Below, piece after piece: positions 43,006 to 50,482 of a stretch of 64,000 nt of DNA. Within the stretch, counting starts at the first letter, position 1; each line of letters opens with the position of its first letter. Source of the DNA: JBBIRG01 sp964410965 (GTDB lineage: Bacteria; CLD3; SB21; JBBIRG01); assembly GCA_964410965.1 (NCBI GenBank), contig CAYPIY010000004.1, positions 124,001 through 188,000 of the forward strand. Direction: 5' to 3'. The position numbers and the translations under genes are program-made. The notes under the pieces are model-generated. The model was not told where the DNA came from and did no database searches. It worked only from the letters and a program-made list of their open reading frames with translations.

Positions 43006-44475
43006 ATGAGCGCTCTGGAAAAATATTTCGAATCCTCTCGTAAAAACGTCATTGGCTGGAACCAGGAATTCACGACGCCTTTCGGGCGGCAGAACATCGT
43101 TTACGCTGACTGGACGGCGAGCGGGAGATTATACAAACCTATCGAGGACAAACTGATTGGTAACTTCGGCCCTTTTCTCGGAAACACGCATACCGAGACA
43201 TCGGTGACGGGAACCTGCATGACCGCCGCGTATCATGAGGCGAGGCATATCATCAAACATCACGTCAACGCGGGGAAAGACGACGTCATCATCATGACCG
43301 GTTCGGGCATGACCGGCGCGATCAATAAATTCCAGCGCATCCTTGGCCTCCGCGTGCCCGAGCAATTATCGGATTGCGTGCATCTTCAGGGCGAAAACAA
43401 GCCTGTGGTTTTTGTCACACATATGGAGCATCATTCCAATCACACATCCTGGCTGGAAACCGTCGCCGATGTGGAATGCCTGATGCCGGACGAGCAGGGA
43501 CTTGTCAATATTGATCATCTTCAGGAACTGCTGGATCAATACAAGAACCGGAAATTCAAGATCGCGTCCGTCACGGCGTGCTCCAACGTTACAGGCATTC
43601 AGACGCCCTATCATGACATCGCGAAAGTCGTGCACCGGGCCGGCGGGCTGTGTTTTGTGGATTTCGCATGCTCCGGGCCGTACGTCAGCATCGATATGCA
43701 CCCTGCCGATCTCGAACAGGCGCTTGACGCGGTCTATTTCTCACCGCACAAATTCCTGGGCGGCCCGGGAACGCCGGGTGTCCTGATATTCAATAAAAAA
43801 TTATACGCCAACAAAATCCCCGATCAGCCCGGCGGCGGTACCGTGGACTGGACGAATCCGTGGGGCGAAAAAAAATACGTCGACGATATTGAGGCGCGAG
43901 AGGACGGCGGAACGCCTCCGTTTTTGCAGACCATTAAGGCGGCGCTGTGCGTGAAGCTGAAAGAACAAATGGGCATTGATAAGTTGCTCGCGCGTGAAAA
44001 GGAAATCGTCCCGATCCTGTTCCGTGAACTTCGCGGTGTCCAGGGCCTTCATATTCTCGCGGGACATATCGAGCACCGGCTCGGTGTGTTCTCATTTTAT
44101 ATCGACAATCTGCACTTCAATCTCGGGGTCAAACTGCTGAACGACCGTTACGGTATCCAGGTTCGCGGCGGATGTTCGTGCGCGGGCACGTATGGACACT
44201 TCCTGCTTCACATCGACCGCGACGTATCCAAAAAAATCACGGACGTCATCGATCACGGCGACTTATCCGTCAAACCCGGCTGGATACGCGCGTCCGTTCA
44301 TCCTATTATGTCTGATAAGGAAATATTATACATCACCAGCGCCATTCAAGAACTGGCCGCGAATTTCAAAACTTGGCAAAACGACTACGAGTACAATCCG
44401 AAGACGAATGAGTTTAAACATAAGACGGCCGCGGATAAAACGCATGAACTGGTTAAAACATGGTACGAATTATAA
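43006..44475 (+). CDS. Class V aminotransferase / cysteine desulfurase-like enzyme
   Basis: 489 residues. VYADWTASGRLYKPIEDKL at the start, MTGSGMTGAIN, MEHHSNHTSWLET, LCFVDFACSGPYV and the Schiff-base Lys in VYFSPHKFLGGPGTPGVL fit the class V PLP-dependent family. A Cys loop GIQVRGGCSCAGTYGHFLL occurs where cysteine desulfurases have the catalytic Cys. Length exceeds NifS by about 90 residues, matching a subgroup of uncharacterised aminotransferases. Reaction uncertain: desulfurase, lyase or aminotransferase. Confidence 0.82.
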   Translation: MSALEKYFESSRKNVIGWNQEFTTPFGRQNIVYADWTASGRLYKPIEDKLIGNFGPFLGNTHTETSVTGTCMTAAYHEARHIIKHHVNAGKDDVIIMTGSGMTGAINKFQRILGLRVPEQLSDCVHLQGENKPVVFVTHMEHHSNHTSWLETVADVECLMPDEQGLVNIDHLQELLDQYKNRKFKIASVTACSNVTGIQTPYHDIAKVVHRAGGLCFVDFACSGPYVSIDMHPADLEQALDAVYFSPHKFLGGPGTPGVLIFNKKLYANKIPDQPGGGTVDWTNPWGEKKYVDDIEAREDGGTPPFLQTIKAALCVKLKEQMGIDKLLAREKEIVPILFRELRGVQGLHILAGHIEHRLGVFSFYIDNLHFNLGVKLLNDRYGIQVRGGCSCAGTYGHFLLHIDRDVSKKITDVIDHGDLSVKPGWIRASVHPIMSDKEILYITSAIQELAANFKTWQNDYEYNPKTNEFKHKTAADKTHELVKTWYEL

Positions 44476-44488
44476 ACCTCGTTATTAA

Positions 44489-44983
44489 ATGATATTGAAT
44501 TTATTGAAATCCTGCCTGTTTGTGTTATTTCTCTGTTTCCTGACGCCATACAAAAGCATTCATGCGTTTCATCTTCCCGACATCTCCGGATGGTGGCTGT
44601 CTACAGGCGGCACGGCCGGGATGAACGGGAAACATCTGATTTACGGGGGCGAGGCGACCTTGCTTCGCATCGAGGGAAAATCAATGGTTATGTTCGGTAT
44701 GGTGGCTGATTTTGTACACGACAACCGGTTGAAATCCAACCGCATGATGATAGGCCCGGAAATCGCGACCCTGTTTTGCGGCGTCGACGGAGGGCTCGTA
44801 CTCAATTTCAGAAACGGACACACGTATAAGGGATTTTCCATCCGGCCTTTCGTTGCGTTTCCTTATTTTGTTTCGCCCGTCGCCTACTACCGGTACACGA
44901 GATTAGTTACCGGAAGTTTCGGCAAAAACAATCATGAATTCGGCATCCAGGTTAAGCTGGCCCTGCCTATGTCAGGATTATAA
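44489..44983 (+). CDS. Secreted outer-membrane-like protein, copy 1 of a tandem pair
   Basis: 164 residues with a signal peptide (CLFVLFLCFLTPYKSIHA). The mature part reads PDISGWWLSTGG, IYGGEATLL, SNRMMIGPEIATLFCGVDGGL, SIRPFVAFPYFVSPVAYYRYTRL and ends in HEFGIQVKLALP. Alternating hydrophobic strands and the terminal strand resemble an outer-membrane beta-barrel. The next gene encodes a close paralogue. It follows the class V enzyme by 13 bases, perhaps on the same transcript. No named family. Confidence 0.65.
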   Translation: MILNLLKSCLFVLFLCFLTPYKSIHAFHLPDISGWWLSTGGTAGMNGKHLIYGGEATLLRIEGKSMVMFGMVADFVHDNRLKSNRMMIGPEIATLFCGVDGGLVLNFRNGHTYKGFSIRPFVAFPYFVSPVAYYRYTRLVTGSFGKNNHEFGIQVKLALPMSGL

Positions 44984-45001
44984 ATTTTGGAAAAAATCAT
45001 T

Positions 45002-45496
45002 ATGAACACCCGGCCGTATAATTCTTCCATCTTTCTGCAAATAATCGTTCTTCTGATTCTCAGTGGCTCTCCCGCTGCCGCCAATTCTTTTCCGGAAATC
45101 AGCGGCTGGTGGATATCGGCGGGCGGAACTACAGGACTGAACAAGAAGAAAATGATCTACGGCGGAGAAACATCGTTCATTTACATTGCCCCGAAAAGCG
45201 TGGCGGCCTGGGGCATCGTGGTCGATTATCTTCATGACAACGCCCTGCGATCCAACCGCATGATGATCGGCCCGGAGATCGCCTATTTCTTCTGCGGCGT
45301 GGACGGCGGTCTTGCCATGAATTTCCGGGATGGAAAAACGAAAGCCGGTTATTCGCTCCGGCCGTTTATTTCTTTTCCGTTTTTCGTTTCTCCGGTCGCT
45401 TATTACCGGTACACAAAAATCTATAATTCGAAACCTGACAACATACACGAATTCGGAATCCAGATTAAAATCGCACTGCCACTGCATGCTCTGTAA
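45002..45496 (+). CDS. Secreted outer-membrane-like protein, copy 2 of a tandem pair
   Basis: 164 residues from ATG 45002; a TTG at 44987 would add five residues. The signal peptide is SIFLQIIVLLILSGSPAAA. It shares most landmarks with the preceding gene: EISGWWISAGG, IYGGETSF, SNRMMIGPEIAYFFCGVDGGL, SLRPFISFPFFVSPVAYYRYT, HEFGIQIKIALP. By eye about half the mature residues are the same. Predicted outer-membrane strands. Function unknown; the pair arose by tandem duplication. Confidence 0.65.
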   Translation: MNTRPYNSSIFLQIIVLLILSGSPAAANSFPEISGWWISAGGTTGLNKKKMIYGGETSFIYIAPKSVAAWGIVVDYLHDNALRSNRMMIGPEIAYFFCGVDGGLAMNFRDGKTKAGYSLRPFISFPFFVSPVAYYRYTKIYNSKPDNIHEFGIQIKIALPLHAL

Positions 45497-45502
45497 ATTT
45501 GT

Positions 45503-46066
45503 TTACCGGCTTTCCTGGAGTTTGGCCAAAGTATAAAGCGTCAGCAGACCAACGCAGGCAAAGAACGAAAGAACGGTTACGAAACCGGCCTGCCTTTTAA
45601 GCGCTTCCAGATTCCTTAGATTTTCGCTCTGGATGACCTGATCAATAGGCAATAAAACTTCATTACCGTTCATGGCCGGGCCGGAAATAAAAAGCGACGA
45701 CTCGTAATACCGCGCGCCGGGCCTGAGAAAATCAACATCCGGAAAACCGGGCTGGACTATTTTGTAAATCCTGCTTGAGCTGTCGGGACCAGCGATGGGG
45801 TCGCCCTTTTCACTGAATAACCGCTGGCGTTGATCATAAGCAACGGTGATGAAATCATGGGACGGCGTTTTTCCGAAAAATATCTTTTCCTTCCGGACGA
45901 GAACCGCACCGGGTTCATTGAATTCAAACCGCTCGCCGGTAAGCAGTTCGCATTCCACGACAATCCCCTTTCCTTTGGCGACTTTCGGACCGTCATAGAT
46001 TGTTAATCTAGGACTCGCGCAACTGGCGGCCAGAAATGCTATAAGAATCATTCTGAAGGCTTTCAT
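45503..46066 (-). CDS. Putative lipoprotein with C-terminal membrane helix
   Basis: 187 residues from ATG 46066; AAGGAG is 7 bases from this ATG and only 1 base from the ATG at 46072. The signal ends in LAASC. The mature part has beta-rich sequence (GIVVECELLTGERFEF, then a ...RKEKIFFGKTPSHDFITVAYD segment) and a C-terminal helix FVTVLSFFACVGLLTLYTLAK. No family recognised. It is 5 bases downstream of another minus-strand lipoprotein gene (46078-46485), so the two form an operon. Confidence 0.6.
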   Translation of the reverse strand: MKAFRMILIAFLAASCASPRLTIYDGPKVAKGKGIVVECELLTGERFEFNEPGAVLVRKEKIFFGKTPSHDFITVAYDQRQRLFSEKGDPIAGPDSSSRIYKIVQPGFPDVDFLRPGARYYESSLFISGPAMNGNEVLLPIDQVIQSENLRNLEALKRQAGFVTVLSFFACVGLLTLYTLAKLQESR

Positions 46067-46077
46067 GATCATACTCC

Positions 46078-46485
46078 TTATTTAGAATCCTCTGAAACAT
46101 ATTTGATGGCGATACCTGTGAACACAGGCGCCGTATAATTTTCCGGTTCTTCATCCATGAACGCGTCCAGTACCAATCCGCGCTGACGACCCGCGAAATC
46201 TTTCCTAACATTCATCACGCCGTCAGCGCCGACGCCCTGCGCCCTTTGCCGCATCAGGGTAAGGAGGTAATTGATATTGTCGTATTCAGCGCCCTTGATC
46301 TCGATGATCGCGAACTGTACGAACGGTTTTTCGGGACGTTCATTGTCATAATAAATATCAACCGGGTTCTGATGGGCGTTGTAGCGGTATGATTTAAGAT
46401 ATGCGATGTCGGAAACCGCGTCATATCCGTATGCGCAGGACATGAATAGAACCGGTATACAGATATAAATGAATAACTTTTTCAT
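46078..46485 (-). CDS. Putative lipoprotein
   Basis: 135 residues, AGGAGAAATG upstream. Signal ends in VLFMSC. The mature part contains RPEKPFVQFAIIEIKG and a MRQRAQGVGADGVMNVR stretch, which is reminiscent of small lipoproteins of the YbjQ/RcsF-like type (A..GA..V..V) but is not enough for assignment. It is the first gene of a two-gene minus-strand lipoprotein operon. Confidence 0.6.
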   Translation of the reverse strand: MKKLFIYICIPVLFMSCAYGYDAVSDIAYLKSYRYNAHQNPVDIYYDNERPEKPFVQFAIIEIKGAEYDNINYLLTLMRQRAQGVGADGVMNVRKDFAGRQRGLVLDAFMDEEPENYTAPVFTGIAIKYVSEDSK

Positions 46486-46700
46486 ACATTTCTCCTAAAA
46501 AATTTAATCGAAAGAAAAATCAAGCAATTCGTGTGCCATCAATAAACTTTTAAAACACAATATTTGGGAATTTTCTTTTTTGTGGTAAATTTGCACAAAA
46601 CATCTATTTCAGAAAAATGACAGAATATATTTTGTCATTTGTATTCCTGTAAAAAAACATTATTATTCCATTGTATTTATTTTCAAAGGAACATTCATTT

Positions 46701-47006
46701 ATGACCACAACATTGGTTTACGTTACGGTAAAAGAGGAATTTATCGAACCCTTTAAAAAAGCCTGCGAACAAAATCACAGCAATTCCGTGAACGAACCCG
46801 GCAACCTCCGGTTTGATATCCTGCAGCATCCGGAAGACCCGTCAAAATTCATACTATACGAAGCCTATGTGAATGAAGCCGCGGCAGCTGCCCATAAAGA
46901 AACCCCGCATTATGCGGAATGGCGCGATACTGTCAAAGACTGGATGACGGAACCCCGGAAGGGAGTGCGTTACAATGTGCTGTATCCTGCCGGCCATGAA
47001 GCATGA
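46701..47006 (+). CDS. Antibiotic biosynthesis monooxygenase (ABM)-like protein
   Basis: 101 residues from ATG 46701, with AAAGGAACATT before it; an upstream ATG at 46671 lacks a site. The sequence VYVTVKEEFIEPFKKACEQNHSNSVNEPGNLRFDILQHPEDPSKFILYEAYVNEAAAAAHKETPHY is a classic dimeric ferredoxin-like ABM domain, close to LsrG/YgiN in arrangement (RFD..., E.Y....A...H..T.H). Such proteins act on quinols or small hydroxylated compounds without cofactors. It overlaps the alcohol dehydrogenase start by 4 bases. Confidence 0.85.
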   Translation: MTTTLVYVTVKEEFIEPFKKACEQNHSNSVNEPGNLRFDILQHPEDPSKFILYEAYVNEAAAAAHKETPHYAEWRDTVKDWMTEPRKGVRYNVLYPAGHEA

Positions 47007-48175
47007 CCGGACCGTTTACACATAGCGCTCTGCCTGTGATTCATTTCGGTGCCGGAAAAACGGATCAGTTACCTTCACTCATCAAACAATTCGGCAATCG
47101 TACACTGATTCTGACCGGTTCAGGCTCGGTAAAAAAATCTGATGCATGGAAGAAAACCGAAAAACTGCTGTCATACGGTAAATTGATTATTTCATGGGAA
47201 ACGATATCGGGCGAACCCTCACCGGAACTTATAGATCGACTTACAAATTCATACACCGGACCCTTACCCGATGTCGTGGTCGCCGTAGGCGGAGGCAGCG
47301 TCATCGACGCCGGTAAGGCTGTCTCCGCAATGCTGAGGCAGAATGATTCAGTGATCCATTATCTGGAAGGAATCGGCGTAAAGCAATATAACGGGCGCAA
47401 GATCCCATTCATCGCCGTGCCCACGACATCAGGTACCGGCAGTGAGGCTACGAAAAACGCTGTCCTGAGCCGAGTCGGCCCCGGCGGATTTAAAAAATCT
47501 CTTCGCCATGAACGGCTGGTTCCTGATATCGCGGTTGTTGATCCGCTTTTCACAGTCAGCTGTCCGGCCGCTCTTACCGCGGCAACCGGCATGGACGCGT
47601 TCACGCAGCTGCTCGAATCCTACGTTTCCACATCGGCGACTCCTCTTACCGATGCCATCGCGTTTTCCGGACTGGAAGCCGTCGCCCGTTCCCTTAAGAA
47701 AACTGTCGAGGACGGACAAAGCCTAGAAGCTCGGGCGGATATGGCTTACGCGTCCCTGGTCAGCGGGATTGCGCTGGCAAACGCCGGTCTCGGGCTGGTG
47801 CACGGATTTGCCTCAGCTATCGGAGGGCTCTTCCCGATTCCCCACGGGGTTGTATGCGGAACGCTCATGGCCCCCTGCATGGAGTTTACAGTCCGCCGGC
47901 TTCTGGTTGATCATCCGGAACATCCTGCCATTAAAAAATTCGCCGATACGGGTAAATTATTCGCCCCGCCCGGAAGAAAAGATCAACGATATTATTGTGA
48001 GTCCCTGATTGAAACGCTGTACAGACTTTCCGCCCAGCTTGAAATTCCCGGGCTAAACTCTTACGGTGTAACGGAATCGGACATCAACCCGATCTTGGCT
48101 GAAACGGGAAATAAGAATAATCCGGTTAAACTTACACCGGACGATTGGCGCAAAATACTGCAAACCCGTTTATAA
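47003..48175 (+). CDS. Iron-containing alcohol dehydrogenase
   Basis: 390 residues. FGAGKTDQLPSLI, VVAVGGGSVIDAGKAVSAM (nucleotide binding), FIAVPTTSGTGSEATKNAV, and metal ligands in VVDPLF, GLVHGFASAIGGLF and FPIPHGVVCG define the Fe-ADH family. Substrate cannot be set; lactaldehyde, butanol or maleylacetate reductase-type activity are options. It is translationally coupled to the ABM protein, so they likely serve one pathway of small oxygenated carbon compounds. Confidence 0.88.
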   Translation: MTGPFTHSALPVIHFGAGKTDQLPSLIKQFGNRTLILTGSGSVKKSDAWKKTEKLLSYGKLIISWETISGEPSPELIDRLTNSYTGPLPDVVVAVGGGSVIDAGKAVSAMLRQNDSVIHYLEGIGVKQYNGRKIPFIAVPTTSGTGSEATKNAVLSRVGPGGFKKSLRHERLVPDIAVVDPLFTVSCPAALTAATGMDAFTQLLESYVSTSATPLTDAIAFSGLEAVARSLKKTVEDGQSLEARADMAYASLVSGIALANAGLGLVHGFASAIGGLFPIPHGVVCGTLMAPCMEFTVRRLLVDHPEHPAIKKFADTGKLFAPPGRKDQRYYCESLIETLYRLSAQLEIPGLNSYGVTESDINPILAETGNKNNPVKLTPDDWRKILQTRL

Positions 48176-48177
48176 AT

Positions 48178-48693
48178 TTATTCCAGAACAAGCTGATCTT
48201 CTGTTTTTTCGTCATACACGGTAAACCCGTTCTTAATATAATTTTTGAGCGCTCTGGGATGGTCGCGGTCATTGGTGTGAAGCCATAAGCGGCGGGGCCC
48301 GAATGTCCACGCTTTAAGTATCGCCCACCTTAAAAAATATCCGCCCAAACCTTTACCCCGAAACTCCGGAATAAGACCGAAAAATTTTATTTCAATATCC
48401 GGACTTTCCCTTCTGTCAAATTCAACAAACCCTGCCGGAACGCCACTGACGTACAGCACAAAAACATCGACAAGATCATCCTGAATAATGGCGGCCAGGT
48501 CATGGTCATTCAGCGCCTTACGGTCAGCCCAACCGACATCATTTCCCACCGTATGATACAAATACCGGTAGAAACTCACAGTCATGGGTTGAGCATGAAG
48601 AACGACAATTCCCTGCGGATCGTTCAGGATAATACCCGGACTCTCTTTCATTTCAAGGTAGGTTACGCGTGTTTTTACAGTTCGTTTGGTCAC
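48178..48693 (-). CDS. GNAT-family N-acetyltransferase
   Basis: 171 residues. The acetyl-CoA-binding motif A is visible as IKFFGLIPEFRGKGLGGYFLRWAI, with the R-G-K-G-L-G pyrophosphate loop, preceded by the VPAGFVEFDRR beta strand, and a LHTNDRDHPRALKNYIKNGF segment typical of GNAT C-termini. Substrate unknown. It converges with the alcohol dehydrogenase gene (2-base gap). Confidence 0.87.
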   Translation of the reverse strand: MTKRTVKTRVTYLEMKESPGIILNDPQGIVVLHAQPMTVSFYRYLYHTVGNDVGWADRKALNDHDLAAIIQDDLVDVFVLYVSGVPAGFVEFDRRESPDIEIKFFGLIPEFRGKGLGGYFLRWAILKAWTFGPRRLWLHTNDRDHPRALKNYIKNGFTVYDEKTEDQLVLE

Positions 48694-48894
48694 CGATACT
48701 GAATTCAGGTTAATACTCTGTAATCAAAATTTTCAGGATGAATATAATTCATCGTGTTATGAAATTCAAACTGAATCGTTTCTTTAAGTCTGACCGTGAA
48801 ACTGACCGGTGAAGATCATTTTGTTTTTTATGATTTTTCAGTTATATTGCTGCATGAAAAATCTTTTAAAAGACAAAAACGATCGGCTTCTGAT

Positions 48895-49593
48895 ATGATT
48901 CAAAAACTAATCCAATTCTCCTTACCCATGACAGCTGTTATGTTCCTCATCGGATGTTCCGGAAAACATCCTTCGTCTGATTCTTTTACCGATTCCCGTG
49001 ACGGCAGAACTTACAAAACCGTTACCATAGGAACCCAGATATGGATGGCGGAAAATCTTCAGGCCACGCAGTACAGGGACGGATCGCCCATACCCATGCT
49101 GCTGGAAAACAAGGACTGGACAACGGACACTTCCGGTGCGTATTGTTACTACAATCATAGCTTCCGGAATTCAAATGCCTACGGCATGCTGTATAACGGC
49201 GCCGCAATATTGAATCCCAAAAAACTGGCCCCGTCCGGATGGCATATACCCAGCGATACGGAATGGCAGACTCTTATTGATTTCCTCGGCGGAGATCAGG
49301 CCGCAGGAAATAAACTTAAATCCGGAGATCATCTTTCTTGGAACGATGAGGATGGAGCGACAAACGAAAGCGGTTTTGCAGCTCTGCCGGCAGGCACCCG
49401 TGAATGTCATAAACTGATTACGGGCATCACAAGCAGTTACGAGGGTCTTGGCATGCGGACAGTCTTCGCATCGGGCACGGGATACGGACATCAGCTCGTC
49501 TGGACCCGGGAGATTCAGCATAAGCTCCCATCCGTCACTCGGGCTCCCGGCGGAGGATTAAATGGTATTTCCGTGCGGTGCATTAAAAATTAA
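48895..49593 (+). CDS. Single-domain FISUMP lipoprotein
   Basis: 232 residues from ATG 48895, the first start that gives a proper lipoprotein signal (MTAVMFLIGC); a GTG 99 bases upstream would bury it. FISUMP motifs: FTDSRDGRTYKTVTIGTQIWMAENLQ, the Cys in YCYYNHSF, YGMLYNGAAI, APSGWHIPSDTEWQTL, and ending GISVRCIKN. It is a separate, more diverged copy from the double-domain gene at 2442. Function unknown. Confidence 0.82.
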   Translation: MIQKLIQFSLPMTAVMFLIGCSGKHPSSDSFTDSRDGRTYKTVTIGTQIWMAENLQATQYRDGSPIPMLLENKDWTTDTSGAYCYYNHSFRNSNAYGMLYNGAAILNPKKLAPSGWHIPSDTEWQTLIDFLGGDQAAGNKLKSGDHLSWNDEDGATNESGFAALPAGTRECHKLITGITSSYEGLGMRTVFASGTGYGHQLVWTREIQHKLPSVTRAPGGGLNGISVRCIKN

Positions 49594-49693
49594 CTGATTA
49601 TTCAATAAATTCATCCTCAATCCGGTATTAGATAGAATGGATCGAATATGTTTCAGATAAAATTTTCCTTAACTGAAAGAGATATCTGTCATT

Positions 49694-50386
49694 TTGCCAA
49701 CCATGTACGAAATCTACGACCATTTTCCGGCGGAATATGATGAATTAGTTTTGCACGAGGATGCCCGGGGAAATCTGAAAAAATATCTCAAGCATTACAT
49801 CAAACCTCATTCCTCCGTCATCGAATTCGGGGCCGGCACGGGAAGGGTAACCCTTCAGTATATTGACATCGCCGGCTCCGTCCGTGTGTGCGACAGGTCG
49901 GAACAAATGTTAAAGAAAGCCCGGGTCAATCTCCGGGATCATGCGGACAAACTCATTTTTTCTATCATTGACAACGGCGCTTTGAACACCGTTCGCGGCA
50001 TATACGATCACGTTATCGAGGGCTGGGCGTTCGGGCATACCATTCACGATTACCCGGATTCGGTCGGACAAACGGCGGAAGCGCTTGTTTCAGGCGCGAC
50101 CTCCCTGCTCAAACCCGGCGGTACGATGATCTTCATTGAGACACTCGGCACGAATGTCACTTCTCCTATGGCACCGGATTCCTGTTTAGCGGAATTCTAT
50201 CTCTTAATGGAAGAACGTTACGGTTTCGGCAGGGACATTATCTCGACGGATTATGCATTCCGAGATATCCCCGAAGCGAAAAGGATCATGGGATTTTTTT
50301 TCGGTGAAACGATGGCCGATGCCGTTTCCGGAAAACAGGTCACGGAATTTACGGGAATCTGGACTAAACAGATACCCTCCGGGTGA
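49694..50386 (+). CDS. Class I SAM-dependent methyltransferase
   Basis: 230 residues from TTG 49694, or 227 from ATG 49703. SAM motif I is VIEFGAGTGRVTLQYI, motif II VCDRSEQMLKKARVNL, then IYDHVIEGWAFGHTIHD and a GGTMIFIETLG strand. The pattern matches small-molecule methyltransferases. Substrate unknown. It lies alone between the FISUMP gene and the large kinase on the opposite strand. Confidence 0.85.
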   Translation: MPTMYEIYDHFPAEYDELVLHEDARGNLKKYLKHYIKPHSSVIEFGAGTGRVTLQYIDIAGSVRVCDRSEQMLKKARVNLRDHADKLIFSIIDNGALNTVRGIYDHVIEGWAFGHTIHDYPDSVGQTAEALVSGATSLLKPGGTMIFIETLGTNVTSPMAPDSCLAEFYLLMEERYGFGRDIISTDYAFRDIPEAKRIMGFFFGETMADAVSGKQVTEFTGIWTKQIPSG

Positions 50387-50482
50387 TGAGCCCAGAGACA
50401 ACAGTCCCTCAACAAACATAAACATAACAGTGTGATGTACCGTTTCGCAAGATTGCGGAATGCCGTTCAGTTTCAGCAGGGA

